A stretch of DNA of 64,000 nt from Oscillibacter valericigenes Sjm18-20 (GCA_000283575.1 AP012044.1:1550001-1614000); one strand, 5' to 3'. Shown: positions 33,348 to 42,317, counted from the stretch's first letter. Notes: generated by a model from the letters alone, not told the origin. Made by a program: numbers and translations.

Positions 33348-34694
33348 TCAGCCGGTGAATTCCTGAGTCCAATAATTTCCGTCTGCCACATATCCAACGC
33401 CGATCTGCGTATAGGAGGCGTTGAGTATGTTGGCTCGGTGACCGGAGGAGTTCATCCAGGCGTTCATAACCGCTTCGGGCGTGGCATAGCCCATGGCAAT
33501 GTTTTCTCCCGCGGTACGGTAGCTGATTCCGAAGGATGTAAGCATATCAAAGGGGGAACCGTAAGTAGGGCTTTCGTGGGCGAAGTAGTGGTTATCATGC
33601 ATATCTTGAGACTTGGTCCGTGCGGCGTTGGACAACGCCGTGCTGAGCGTCAGGGACTGCAGGCCATTGGCGGCGCGCTGTTCGTTGACCAGCGCCACGA
33701 CTTGCTCTTCATAGCTCAGATTATCCACATTCTGCGCATTTGAGGAACCGGAACTGCTCTGATTGGAAGGGGTTGAGGTTGGAGTGGACTGTCCGCTGCC
33801 GGAAGATGTGGCGGGATTGGATGTGTCCGCATTGCTTCCGGCGGGCGTGGTCGTGCCGGTATTGCCGGTCGCATTTGACTGCGGATCGGATTCGTCTGTC
33901 CCGTTGGAAGCGGGGGCGGAAGCCGTCGCATTTCCGCAGCCCGGCAGAGTAATGCCCAGAGAGTTCAGATCAATGCCGCATTTTTTCAGAAAACTGTCGA
34001 TGCACTGCATCAGGGTGTTTCCAGAGGACTGAGCAGCATTGCAGTCAGATGCGGTCTGACTGTCAACGGCATTGCAGATGCTGGAAGTCGGGGCAGATGC
34101 CGCAACAGAAACCGAAGTGTCCTGAACCGCGGATTCCGGTTTTGCAACAGCTTCCGTCGTCGCGGTTTGCGCGGCAGTCTTTGTTTCTGGGACCGCCTTT
34201 TCAGAAGGAGAGGATGTCTTTGTGGCAGCGGCTGTGTTGCTGTTTGCCTGCTTAGAGTCAGCGGTTGGGCAGGAACTCTCGTCGGCAGCGGCTTGCACGT
34301 TCGCTGTACACTGTTTGTCGGCGGTTTCCTGCTTTGTGGTATTTTGGCAGTCCTGACTTGTCCCGGCTGTATCCGTTTGGGTTCCGGTAAATTTCTCGCT
34401 ACTGTCACAGGTCGGTTCGGACGGGCAATAGGAGTACAAATCTCCCAACAGTGATTTCAGTTCTGAACTGGATAGAACATTGGAAGAATCTGAACTGTAT
34501 AGTCTGCCGAAACTGCCGGAATCAGGCAAGCAGTTCGAATTGCCTGCATTCGAGAGAACGGTGTTCCAGCCCGCGCTGTCTCCGGAACAGGATGTTCCGT
34601 TGTTAAAGCTCTGCGCTGAGGCGTTTACCGTCAGGCCGGCTGCAAGAATCGCTGATGTAAGGACAAAAATAAGTTTGTTTTTCACGTTTTTCAT
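33348..34694 (-). CDS. Secreted CAP-domain (SCP/PR1, YkwD-like) protein
   Basis: A 448-residue exported protein. Signal peptide 1-28 (cleavage near ASA-QS). Residues 30-320 are low complexity, rich in Ser, Thr, Ala, Asn and Gln, with scattered Cys (about 14 in the mature N-terminal half, as in CSGDSAG, CPSEPTC, CGIDLNS). The C-terminal CAP domain (about 330-448) contains VALVNEQRAANGL, DNHYFAHESP, TAGENIAMG and WMNSSGHRANIL, with the usual two His and Glu. Bacterial CAP proteins of this kind are found on cell or spore surfaces; function is unclear. The many Cys in a disordered linker are unusual and could form disulfide links on the spore or wall. Ribosome site CGGAGGTGA. Confidence 0.9.
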   Translation of the reverse strand: MKNVKNKLIFVLTSAILAAGLTVNASAQSFNNGTSCSGDSAGWNTVLSNAGNSNCLPDSGSFGRLYSSDSSNVLSSSELKSLLGDLYSYCPSEPTCDSSEKFTGTQTDTAGTSQDCQNTTKQETADKQCTANVQAAADESSCPTADSKQANSNTAAATKTSSPSEKAVPETKTAAQTATTEAVAKPESAVQDTSVSVAASAPTSSICNAVDSQTASDCNAAQSSGNTLMQCIDSFLKKCGIDLNSLGITLPGCGNATASAPASNGTDESDPQSNATGNTGTTTPAGSNADTSNPATSSGSGQSTPTSTPSNQSSSGSSNAQNVDNLSYEEQVVALVNEQRAANGLQSLTLSTALSNAARTKSQDMHDNHYFAHESPTYGSPFDMLTSFGISYRTAGENIAMGYATPEAVMNAWMNSSGHRANILNASYTQIGVGYVADGNYWTQEFTG

Positions 34695-35130
34695 TTTGTC
34701 ACCTCCGTATAATCATTGTAACTATTTTGTAACTTTTTGCAATCTATAAATATTGCCATTCCATCCTCTGTATGGAAAGGCAACGTGAAGCCGAAAGAAA
34801 ACAAAAACACCGGAAGCCGCGGGAAAACGATTTTCGGCATCGTCATATCAATTCAGTGCAGATTGTGGTGCTTTGGGTGGCCGCTGGATCATGTGCACGG
34901 TGTATGCTTCGTAAAAAACGCAGCTTGGATTTAAAATCACGGTTCCTGTGTACAAGTCAAAATTTTTAAGCGCCCAGGAATTTGTATCGGGCGGGTTGTT
35001 TGCTTGTGGTTGCTCTGGTATTTTTTAAGTGCCGAAAGACTCTATAGGATGCTCAGCCGCTTACAATTTGCCCGAAGCACATCGCATGTGGTCATTCGGC
35101 ATAAAAATTTTAGAAAGTTATTGTACTTTT
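34695..35130. other. AT-rich intergenic region before the glutamate symporter
   Basis: About 440 bases with no convincing gene; short frames here have no ribosome sites. The promoter for the CAP gene should lie at the left and that of gltS at the right. Confidence 0.5.
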
Positions 35131-35159
35131 TTGTATTATTTTGTCTAGCGGAATATATC
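35131..35159 (+). promoter_or_regulatory. Possible promoter of the glutamate symporter
   Basis: TTGTAT (35131-35136), 17-base spacer, TATATC (35154-35159), about 45 bases before the start codon. Weaker than consensus, consistent with regulated expression. Confidence 0.4.
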
Positions 35160-35202
35160 CTTTGTTTATATTCTAACAAAGAACTACATAGGAGGAGAAG
35201 CA

Positions 35203-36393
35203 ATGACAGCAATTAAACTGGATATGTTCCAAGCCGGGGCCGTGGCGGCTCTAGTCTACTGCCTTGGGCGGTTTCTAATTCATAAAGTACCCATTCTGAA
35301 CAAGTACTGCATCCCCGCTCCCGTAGTAGGCGGCATTATTTTTTCCATTGTGAATCTGATTCTGCATTCCACCGGAGTGGCCGAAATCTCTTTCGACAGC
35401 ACGCTTCAAACGGTCTTCATGACTATTTTCTTCTGCACAGTAGGCTTTACCGCCTGTTTCAGTCTTCTCAGAAAAGGCGGATTACAAGTCCTGGTGTTCC
35501 TGGTGCTGGCAATTGTGATGGTCATCTCACAGGATTTGATTGGCAGCGGCATGGCCAGTGTCTTCGGTCTGGATCCAAAGCTCGGCCTTTGCATGGGTTC
35601 TATTCCTCTGGTGGGCGGCCATGGTACTTCTGGTGCATTCGGCCCCCTGCTGGAGAATGATTTCGGTGTGGCAGGCGCTACGACCGTTGCTATCGCCGCG
35701 GCAACGTACGGCCTGGTTGCGGGCGGCGTGATGGGCGGCCCTATTGCACGGCGCAGAATCATGAAGCTTCAGCTGCATAGCACGGCAAAGAAAGAAAACA
35801 TCTATGACCAGCAGGCTGAAAAGGCAGTCACCATTGACCCGCAGCGGTTTGTCAACGCCTCTTTGTTCATTGCCGTAGCAATCGGCGCCGGAACTTTGTT
35901 AGTTCCCCTGTTCAAAAGCTGGCATATCACAGTTCCCGGCTATATGGGTGCAATGCTGGTTGCCGTTGCAATCCGTAACATTTTTGACGGCATGAAAAAA
36001 GACGTCCCCATGCCCGAGATCGACTCTTTGGGCAACCTCTCTTTGCAGCTTTTCTTGGCTATGGCATTGATGGGCCTGCAGCTGTGGCAGCTGGCTGCTC
36101 TGGCCGTTCCCATGATCGTAATTTTGCTGGTACAGACCATCTGGATGGCACTCTATGCCAATTTTGCAGTGTTTAATATTTTGGGGAGAGATTACGAGGC
36201 CGCAGCCATGACCACCGCATTCTGCGGCTTCGGTATGGGCGCCACACCTAACGCCATGGCAAATATGGGCGTTCTGGCCGATAAATACGGACCGTGCCCC
36301 CGCGCATATTTCATTGTCCCGCTGGTGGGAAGCCTGTTCATAGACATGTTTAACAGTACCATTCTGTTGGCCCTTCTAAATATCCTTCACTAA
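35203..36393 (+). CDS. gltS: Sodium/glutamate symporter GltS
   Basis: A 396-residue Na+-coupled glutamate carrier with about ten membrane segments arranged as two inverted halves. Each half has the Gly-rich re-entrant loop: GSIPLVGGHGTSGAFGP in the first and FCGFGMGATPNAMANM in the second, both diagnostic of GltS. Ribosome site AGGAGGAGAAG. It is convergent with a GlnL/GlnK-like two-component system, which in Bacillus responds to glutamine or glutamate, so that system may control it. Glutamate may feed fermentation or osmotic balance. Confidence 0.95.
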   Translation: MTAIKLDMFQAGAVAALVYCLGRFLIHKVPILNKYCIPAPVVGGIIFSIVNLILHSTGVAEISFDSTLQTVFMTIFFCTVGFTACFSLLRKGGLQVLVFLVLAIVMVISQDLIGSGMASVFGLDPKLGLCMGSIPLVGGHGTSGAFGPLLENDFGVAGATTVAIAAATYGLVAGGVMGGPIARRRIMKLQLHSTAKKENIYDQQAEKAVTIDPQRFVNASLFIAVAIGAGTLLVPLFKSWHITVPGYMGAMLVAVAIRNIFDGMKKDVPMPEIDSLGNLSLQLFLAMALMGLQLWQLAALAVPMIVILLVQTIWMALYANFAVFNILGRDYEAAAMTTAFCGFGMGATPNAMANMGVLADKYGPCPRAYFIVPLVGSLFIDMFNSTILLALLNILH

Positions 36394-36482
36394 GAGGAAA
36401 AGCCGGTTTCCAGTATAGTTTCTACTTTAAAAAGATTCTCCAAGGGACGAACGGTTTTTACCAAGCAAAATACTTTTTCTTT

Positions 36483-36519
36483 AAGCACAGGCCGAACGAC
36501 TTGCCGTCGGCCTGTGCTT
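36483..36519 (+). terminator. Terminator of gltS
   Basis: AAGCACAGGCCGA pairs with TCGGCCTGTGCTT around an 11-base loop, ending in TTT. Confidence 0.75.
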
Positions 36520-36561
36520 TGCCAACCATACCAGTTCAAAAGCCATCGTCAAACAAATAGG

Positions 36562-36607
36562 AAAAGCCTTTGTGCAGCCAGCCGTCTGTCTGCATAAAGG
36601 CTTTTTT
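36562..36607. terminator. Terminator between gltS and the convergent regulator gene
   Basis: AAAAGCCTTT...TGCAG pairs with CTGCA...AAAGGCTTTTTTT. The A/T arms allow function for both the plus strand and the minus-strand regulator gene. Confidence 0.7.
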
Positions 36608-36645
36608 TGACTTTTCGCCTGACCACGCCTTTGTCGGCTGCGGCG

Positions 36646-37494
36646 TTACAGGGGAAATTCATCCTGCTCCGAAAGGATGAGAAGTCCGCCAATAAAACCC
36701 TTGACGCTGACTTTCCCGCCCCGCTTCCGCTTTCTGCGGATATAATCCATCTCCGCCTTGACCTCTTCAAATGGGAACAGACTTCCTGCGTATTCCACAA
36801 ATGTCTCGTTCATGTAATCTTCAATTCCCAGTTGAGCAAGGTTCCGCATTCCTTTCGCGATTGCCCTGCGGACTCTCTGCTCCATGCTCTGCGGAGCCGT
36901 GCCGCTCAAAGAGGCACAGAGCTGACCAAAATTCACATGATAAATTGAGAGCTTGTTATCATGCATATACTGGCAGATTTTCAGAATGTCAATGCAGCCC
37001 TTTTCTCCGGACATTCCAAGCTGGTTCATTGCCAGCTTGGCCCTTTTTAAAAATGTATCCGTCTTACGCACTTCGGCGGGAACGTTTTCCCCGAACAGAC
37101 TGCGGATACTTGCGATGGTACGTTCGTTCTGTATCTGATTTGCAACCGTACGGATGACCGACTTTACTTCAATGGCGTTAATCGGTTTACTGATGAAAAA
37201 GTCCACGCCTGCATGATACGCCTTGCCGATCAGGGTCTTGTCGGAAACCTGGGAGATCATCACATATTTTGCGCTGCACCCCAAGAGCTTAAGGGACTGG
37301 ACAATTTGAATGCCGTCCCTTTGGGGCATCAGGAAATCAATTAGTACAATATCCGGCTTGGCGGAGAGAACGCTTTGCTCATCCGGCTCTTTTCCCCCTG
37401 AATCTCCGCAGATACTCCCCAGATTTTGCTGTTCAATCAGGTCCTCCAGCGTATCGATGACAGCCTGATCATCTTCAATGACATAAATTTTCAT
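36646..37494 (-). CDS. Response regulator with YcbB/GlnL-type DNA-binding domain
   Basis: A 282-residue regulator. The receiver (1-120) has the acidic pair Asp8-Asp9, phospho-acceptor Asp53 in LIDFLMP, and Lys in SKPINAIEV. The C-terminal part (about 150-282) is the YcbB domain found in Bacillus GlnL, with the late EYAGSLFPFEEVKAEMDYI. Its start overlaps the stop of the kinase gene by four bases (ATGA). A second pair of the same kind is encoded at 57710-59847. The neighbour gltS suggests regulation of glutamate or glutamine transport; that is inference. Confidence 0.88.
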   Translation of the reverse strand: MKIYVIEDDQAVIDTLEDLIEQQNLGSICGDSGGKEPDEQSVLSAKPDIVLIDFLMPQRDGIQIVQSLKLLGCSAKYVMISQVSDKTLIGKAYHAGVDFFISKPINAIEVKSVIRTVANQIQNERTIASIRSLFGENVPAEVRKTDTFLKRAKLAMNQLGMSGEKGCIDILKICQYMHDNKLSIYHVNFGQLCASLSGTAPQSMEQRVRRAIAKGMRNLAQLGIEDYMNETFVEYAGSLFPFEEVKAEMDYIRRKRKRGGKVSVKGFIGGLLILSEQDEFPL

Positions 37495-38768
37495 ACTTCC
37501 TCCTCCAGAGAGCTGGCGGGAATTTGAATCCGAAATTCCGTCTTCACATATGGCCGTGATTCAACAGAAATCGTTCCATGAAACCGTTCCTCCACAACAC
37601 TTTTTACTCCGGACAAGCCGACTCCACGATAAATATTTCCTGTCGACTGGTCAAACTTTGTGGAAAATCCGTGCTGAAAAACTCTGGGAAGGTTTTTCTC
37701 CGATATTCCTGGCCCGTCATCACAGACGTTGATCAAATAATCGGTTCCGGCTTTGTTTTCTGTAATCTTGATATGTCCCTTTTTTTGGCCAAATTCAATC
37801 GCTTCTATGGCATTGTTTACAAGATTCTTTAATATCAGCATCAGAGAATAATGTGCCTGCGTCATAAAATCATCCTGGCACTGAAAGGCTAGAAATATGG
37901 GGAGATCCTTGGCATCGATCTGCGAATAGGTAAACTCCTTCAGAATGGTGAGAAGATCACTGAACTTCATTTCCGTTTCCGGATACTCGTTATTGATCTC
38001 CCGCTCCAACCCCATGATGATTCCAAGATAGTCCTTTTTAATCTCATGCACATCTCTTGCAATCGCCAGTGCGCAGTCCCGGACTTGCGGTTCTATCTGC
38101 CTGTCCGACAAAGATTCATACAGCCGATATGCGTTGCCCATGATCTGCTCAATTTCTTCCGAATTCTTTTTCATAAAGTAAATCTCATTTTTCAGTTCCG
38201 CAGTCATCAGAAAGAGCCGCTGGTATCGCTGTTCATGCTCTTTCCTGGTCAAAAGGGAATGATAGCGTTCAATCAGTATAAATGTGAAGCCGACAAGCGT
38301 GGTGCGCACAACCGCAACCGCTAGCAATTCCAGCGAATGGGACTGGCTGGGAAACACGCCGCTGCGCAAAAGGCTCTCCATCCAATTTGAAATAAAATCA
38401 CAGCACAGCACGCTGATGATCAGGCGGGAAAATTTTACGGTATGCTTATTACGTACGGCAAGATAAAAAAGCAAACTGTAAAATATATAGTAGAGCCCGC
38501 CCGGCAGTACGGTCCGAAGTGCGTGTACCAGCGTATCCTGCCCTATCCAGGCGTAAATTCCACGAAACAGGAAAATCATGATACCGGAAGTAAATCCGAT
38601 CCAAAGTGTGCTCAAATCCAGGTCAAGTGTTAAGAGCAGGATTGGGAACAGCGCCACGGACAATGAAACGCGGAGGCCATTATAAAAAAGATTCCAATAA
38701 ATTTCTGATACCAGCGTGATGCAAAGTCCTGTTACGAAAGTATATTTCCATTTGGTACGACTCTTCAT
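37491..38768 (-). CDS. Membrane sensor histidine kinase, GlnK-like
   Basis: A 425-residue kinase with about six membrane segments in residues 8-185, a short coiled coil, and a SpoOB/GlnK-type dimerisation segment with the probable phospho-acceptor in DVHEIKKDY. The ATPase domain follows (LVNNAIEAIE, DDGPGI, GVGLSGVKSV). No extracellular sensing domain of note is present, so the membrane part itself probably senses the signal. It pairs with the downstream YcbB-type regulator through an ATGA overlap and is paralogous to the kinase at 57710. Confidence 0.88.
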   Translation of the reverse strand: MKSRTKWKYTFVTGLCITLVSEIYWNLFYNGLRVSLSVALFPILLLTLDLDLSTLWIGFTSGIMIFLFRGIYAWIGQDTLVHALRTVLPGGLYYIFYSLLFYLAVRNKHTVKFSRLIISVLCCDFISNWMESLLRSGVFPSQSHSLELLAVAVVRTTLVGFTFILIERYHSLLTRKEHEQRYQRLFLMTAELKNEIYFMKKNSEEIEQIMGNAYRLYESLSDRQIEPQVRDCALAIARDVHEIKKDYLGIIMGLEREINNEYPETEMKFSDLLTILKEFTYSQIDAKDLPIFLAFQCQDDFMTQAHYSLMLILKNLVNNAIEAIEFGQKKGHIKITENKAGTDYLINVCDDGPGISEKNLPRVFQHGFSTKFDQSTGNIYRGVGLSGVKSVVEERFHGTISVESRPYVKTEFRIQIPASSLEEEV

Positions 38769-39048
38769 CCGGCTCCCACTCTCTCGAAGTCCATTTCCAG
38801 TTCAGTCCTTCTTATTTTTTGTAAGTTTTTATTATAATATATTTTCACACAGAAATCAAAAGAAACCGTATCTTTTTTATTAATTTTGCCCACTGCCGAC
38901 AAACTTATTTCCGATTTTAGCTGGTTCGGGTAGAGTTAAGAGTTATGTGCAGATAAGTTCACGGCCTCTTTCCGCGCGGGACGCCGAAAGCAAGCGGTAT
39001 GTCACATTTATATTTATAATTCATATCCTGTTTAAAAGGAGTGAGTAT
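38769..39048. other. Upstream region of dpaA
   Basis: AT-rich, with the promoter of the kinase operon on the minus strand at the left and dpaA on the right. A mother-cell promoter (sigma-K -10 of the form CATANNNT) is expected for dpaA; CATATCCT near 39020 fits the -10 pattern but lies very close to the ribosome site. Nothing else is recognised. Confidence 0.4.
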
Positions 39049-39903
39049 ATGCCGTTGCAAACGCAAATTGCTATTTTTGGCGGAGATATGCGACAAGTAT
39101 ATATAGCTGAAACTCTTATCAGGAAAGGGTATTCTGTTTGTACATATCACCTCAAGAAGCCACTACAGGATGGAAGATATACGGAATTACACTCGTTTGA
39201 AGATGTATTCAAAGAGTGCCAAATATTAATCTGTCCGATTCCTCTGACCCAAAATACTCTGCCGATCAAAGACTTGGCTGTCCTTTTTGATCAACAATTA
39301 AAGGAAGATCATGTGCTGATTGGCGGAGCGATCCCAAAAGGAATTGTTGAAATCCTTAATGAGAAAAAAATCGTTTATTACGATCTAATGAAAAATGAAA
39401 AAGTCGCTGTTTTGAACGCGGTTGCAACTGCGGAGGGAAGCATTGCAGCGGCGATACAGTCCAGCGTCATAAATTTGCATGGAAGCAATTGCTTGGTGCT
39501 GGGCTACGGGCGCTGTGCGAAAGTTCTTGCCGGAAAACTAAAGGGATTGAATGCGATCGTTACTGTTGCAGCCAGAACAGAGGAGGCGCTCGCGTACGCA
39601 AATGTCGCGGGGATGGGAACCGTACATCTATCGGATCTGAAAAAATTTCTGCCCAATTTTGAGTTTATATTTAACACAATACCCTCTTTAATACTGGATA
39701 AAAATTATCTTACGTTGGTCAGGCCAGACGTTGTAATCATTGATATCGCGTCTGCACCAGGAGGCATCGACTATGAATATGCTGATGAACGAGGACTCAA
39801 CGCCAAATTATGTCCGGGGCTGCCCGGGAAAACGGCTCCAAAAATATCAGCCGATATCCTGGAGACCGAAATTCTTAAATTATTGACTGGGAGATGTAGT
39901 TAG
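39049..39903 (+). CDS. dpaA: Dipicolinate synthase subunit A
   Basis: A 284-residue NAD(P)-binding subunit of dipicolinate synthase (SpoVFA), which converts hydroxy-tetrahydrodipicolinate to dipicolinic acid in the mother cell for spore heat resistance. I start at the ATG after AAAAGGAGTGAG; the ORF extends further upstream without a ribosome site. The N-terminal domain has IAIFGGDMRQVYIAE, and the Rossmann domain has CLVLGYGRCAKVLAGKL near residue 150. The end has IDIASAPGGIDYEYA and PGLPGKTAP, all typical. dpaB follows directly. The pair lies in AT-rich DNA bounded by an IS3 element. Confidence 0.95.
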   Translation: MPLQTQIAIFGGDMRQVYIAETLIRKGYSVCTYHLKKPLQDGRYTELHSFEDVFKECQILICPIPLTQNTLPIKDLAVLFDQQLKEDHVLIGGAIPKGIVEILNEKKIVYYDLMKNEKVAVLNAVATAEGSIAAAIQSSVINLHGSNCLVLGYGRCAKVLAGKLKGLNAIVTVAARTEEALAYANVAGMGTVHLSDLKKFLPNFEFIFNTIPSLILDKNYLTLVRPDVVIIDIASAPGGIDYEYADERGLNAKLCPGLPGKTAPKISADILETEILKLLTGRCS

Positions 39904-40491
39904 ATGACCATTAGCGGAAAAAATGTGGGTATAGCAATTACCGGATCGTTTTGTACTTTTGATAAGGCCTTTGCACAAATTGAGCGTCTGGTAGAAGAAA
40001 ACGCCAACGTCTTTACCATATTTTCCGAAAATGCACAAAGCATGGATACTCGCTTTGGAAATGCACGCAGTTTTCTTGCAAGAGCTGAAGGAATTACAGG
40101 GAACAAGCCAATACTGACAATAACCGAAGCCGAAAAACTTGGCCCCAACAATCTGCTTGATATAATCGCAGTTGCTCCATGTACCGGCAATACATTATCC
40201 AAGATGACAAATGCGATTACGGACACCTCTGTTTTGATGGCTGTAAAGGGTTTACTTCGGAATAACAAACCGATTGTAATTGGAATTTCCACGAATGACG
40301 CATTAAGTAACAGCTTAAGGAATATCGGCACGATGATTAACAAAAAAAATATTTATTTTATTCCATTTGGCCAGGACAATTTTAAAAGCAAGCCAAATTC
40401 CATGATTGCGGATTATAACCTGCTTATACCAACTTTAGAATATGCAATGGAAGGAAGACAGATTCAGCCGGTTATTACTGCGCCGAATTAA
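39904..40491 (+). CDS. dpaB: Dipicolinate synthase subunit B
   Basis: A 195-residue flavoprotein-fold partner (SpoVFB) of DpaA. Family features are GIAITGSFCTFDKA at the start, IFSENAQSMDTRFG, IAVAPCTGNTLSKMTNAITDTSVLMAVK, and PFGQDNFKSKPNSMIA at the end. Its ATG is the codon immediately after the dpaA stop, so translation is coupled. The IS3 element begins within about 60 bases of its stop. No other sporulation genes are in this block. Confidence 0.95.
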   Translation: MTISGKNVGIAITGSFCTFDKAFAQIERLVEENANVFTIFSENAQSMDTRFGNARSFLARAEGITGNKPILTITEAEKLGPNNLLDIIAVAPCTGNTLSKMTNAITDTSVLMAVKGLLRNNKPIVIGISTNDALSNSLRNIGTMINKKNIYFIPFGQDNFKSKPNSMIADYNLLIPTLEYAMEGRQIQPVITAPN

Positions 40492-40556
40492 TGTCGTTGC
40501 GGAAAAGCGCCATGCATCTGCATGTCCCGCACCGCGAAAAATGGACATTGAAAGAA

Positions 40557-40597
40557 AAAGCCTCCAGTCGTAGGATAGAACTACGATTGGAGGCTTT
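40557..40597 (+). promoter_or_regulatory. Hairpin hiding the OrfA ribosome site of the IS3 element
   Basis: AAAGCCTCCAGTCGTAG (40557-40573) pairs with CTACGATTGGAGGCTTT (40581-40597), one mismatch in 17. The GGAGG in the right arm is the ribosome site of OrfA (ATG at 40601). In a transcript entering from outside, this would block transposase translation. Confidence 0.75.
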
Positions 40598-40600
40598 GTC

Positions 40601-40891
40601 ATGTCAGGGAAAAAAGGAATGCCAAGATATAGCGAGGAAACGAAAGGAATGGTTGTCGAAGATTATCAAACAGGGACAAGTGTGTGTGAATTGAGCCGGC
40701 GATATGGAGTCAGCCGGTATTCCATCCAAAGCTGGTGTGGACTGCGTAAAGAAGTGGAGCTTCGTCATGAAGCCCCTTTGCCGAAAGGTCGACCTAGCAC
40801 GAAACCGGAAACACAAGAAAAGATTATTAAGCGTCTGCAAATGGAAAACGAACTGCTGCGAAATTTTCTGTCAGCCGATGGCAAGGAGTGA
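40601..40891 (+). CDS. IS3-family OrfA (helix-turn-helix)
   Basis: A 96-residue DNA-binding protein of the element. The HTH is VCELSRRYGVSRYSIQSWC, and a leucine-zipper-like helix, IIKRLQMENELLRNFL, follows near the end. OrfB lies in the -1 frame relative to it, as needed for programmed frameshifting to an OrfAB transposase. The gene itself looks intact. Confidence 0.9.
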   Translation: MSGKKGMPRYSEETKGMVVEDYQTGTSVCELSRRYGVSRYSIQSWCGLRKEVELRHEAPLPKGRPSTKPETQEKIIKRLQMENELLRNFLSADGKE

Positions 40892-40950
40892 AGCCAAGCC
40901 TAAAGTACCGGATTATCCAAGAATGTGCCAATCGATATTCTGTTTAGGAA

Positions 40951-41742
40951 ATGTGTTGCTTTTTTGGGGTATCCCGTAGTGGATATTACAGCTATCTTCG
41001 CCGCAAAGATCAGCAGGACAAAGACCTACCGCTTGCAGAACTCATTCGAGAATGCCAGTCGGAAAGAGGAAGAATTCACGGCTATCGCTACATTTATCTG
41101 TGGTTGGCCCGAAAGAAGCAGATGTATTGCAACCCTAAAACAGTCTTACGAATTATGAACAAATACAATCTTTTAAGCGAAATACGCAGGAAAAAGTATC
41201 ACCCATGCGGCGAACAGTTGCACCGTTATTCGAATGTGCTAAATCGCAATTTCAGTGCGGAGCATCCGAACCGCAAGTGGGTAACGGATATCTCCTACAT
41301 TCCTACACAGCAAGGCTTTTTGTGCCTTTCTGTAATCCGGGACTTGTTTAACAATAGCATTGTCGCTTACAAAACCAGCCGAACACAGACGACCTCACTG
41401 GTTTTGGACACAATTCGTTCCGCTATGGACAATGAAAAGGTCGCCGGGGAATTGCACCTCCACAGCGACCAAGGATTTCAATACACCTCGCAAGCATATT
41501 TCGACCTGACTAAAGAATATGGCATCACACCCTCGATGTCAAGACGCGGGAACCCTTATGACAATGCTTTAGCTGAAAATTTCTTCTCCATTCTGAAAAC
41601 AGAGTGCATCTATCGACAGAAGATTCAGACCTTTGCGCACGCTCAGGAACTGATTGATGACTACATCCATTTTTACAATTATGAACGTTTTCAAATAAAA
41701 TACCAGCTGACACCATTTGAAAGACGATGCCAACTGGCGTAA
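40951..41742 (+). CDS. IS3-family OrfB integrase core, preceded by an in-frame stop
   Basis: A 263-residue frame with the full DDE catalytic set: Asp in WVTDISYIP, Asp in LHSDQGFQYTS and Glu in DNALAENFFS, plus the HTH_21 start (RGRIHGYRYIYLWL). Upstream in the same frame the expected lead-in (KYRIIQECANRYSV) is present, but a TAG at 40945-40947 separates it from E-M-C-C. Homologues have Leu there. OrfB could still be made from its own ATG at 40951, but the usual OrfAB fusion would be cut off. Confidence 0.85.
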   Translation: MCCFFGVSRSGYYSYLRRKDQQDKDLPLAELIRECQSERGRIHGYRYIYLWLARKKQMYCNPKTVLRIMNKYNLLSEIRRKKYHPCGEQLHRYSNVLNRNFSAEHPNRKWVTDISYIPTQQGFLCLSVIRDLFNNSIVAYKTSRTQTTSLVLDTIRSAMDNEKVAGELHLHSDQGFQYTSQAYFDLTKEYGITPSMSRRGNPYDNALAENFFSILKTECIYRQKIQTFAHAQELIDDYIHFYNYERFQIKYQLTPFERRCQLA

Positions 41743-41907
41743 ATCAAAGATATTCTACGATCTGCTTTTCTCTTTTGTGTCTATTTCCCTTCGTGCGGTT
41801 CATAGTCAGGTGTCCCCAAATTTTGTATAAATTTAAAAATGCAATGCCAATAGAGCAAATTTACTGAAAGAGCGGCGCGAAAAAGAGCCGTGCCCTTTGC
41901 ACTTGTA

Positions 41908-42102
41908 TTAGCTGCAAACTTGCCGCATGTCAAGAGTCGCTGTACAACTAAGAGTCATATCCAATAGTTCAGGAAATTCCAACACAGTATGCAATGGGCG
42001 TTTACCGCGGTTTCTATAGCTTCTTTGGGGCTGTTCGGTATTGTAACGGACAAGCCACCACCGCTCGACATTTCTTGCCACTTTTAACTCATCCAACTTC
42101 AA
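41908..42102 (-). pseudogene. C-terminal relic of an integrase-core transposase
   Basis: A 64-codon frame with VERWWLVRYNTEQPQRSYRNRGKRP, the pattern of the last helix region of rve-type transposases of the IS481 kind (W-x-x-x-Y-N-x-x-R-P-H-x). No catalytic portion is present on either side. It is a fragment. Confidence 0.6.
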
Positions 42103-42317
42103 TATATCATTTGCTTGATGTTAGACAAGACTGCTAGTCATACAGCCGAAAGATCGCTTTAAATCACTTCTGAAATTTGATAACAAAATTATCACCTGCT
42201 CTATAAGCAACTATTTTTTTAAAGAAATAAATTTTGGAGTAATATATAAAAAATGAATTAGAATTATTTAAAATTTTTAGCTATTATATCATATATGGAC
42301 AATTGGAGGTTAAAGAA
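42103..42317. other. AT-rich gene-free stretch
   Basis: About 215 bases between the transposase relic and the small ORF at 42318. It is strongly AT-rich and may hold the promoter of that ORF (TATTAT near 42282). Nothing else is seen. Confidence 0.4.

Larger units (their letters stand above)
40538..41822 (+). mobile_element. IS3-family insertion sequence (IS150-like) with broken OrfB entry
   Basis: The element holds OrfA, OrfB in the -1 frame, and a leader hairpin covering the OrfA ribosome site. Ends are approximate; the right end appears to lie near TGTCCCCAAATTTTG (41811-41825), and the left-end counterpart (around 40538) matches only weakly. It sits just after dpaB. A TAG in the OrfB frame upstream of its ATG makes a normal OrfAB fusion unlikely. 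Confidence 0.7.
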
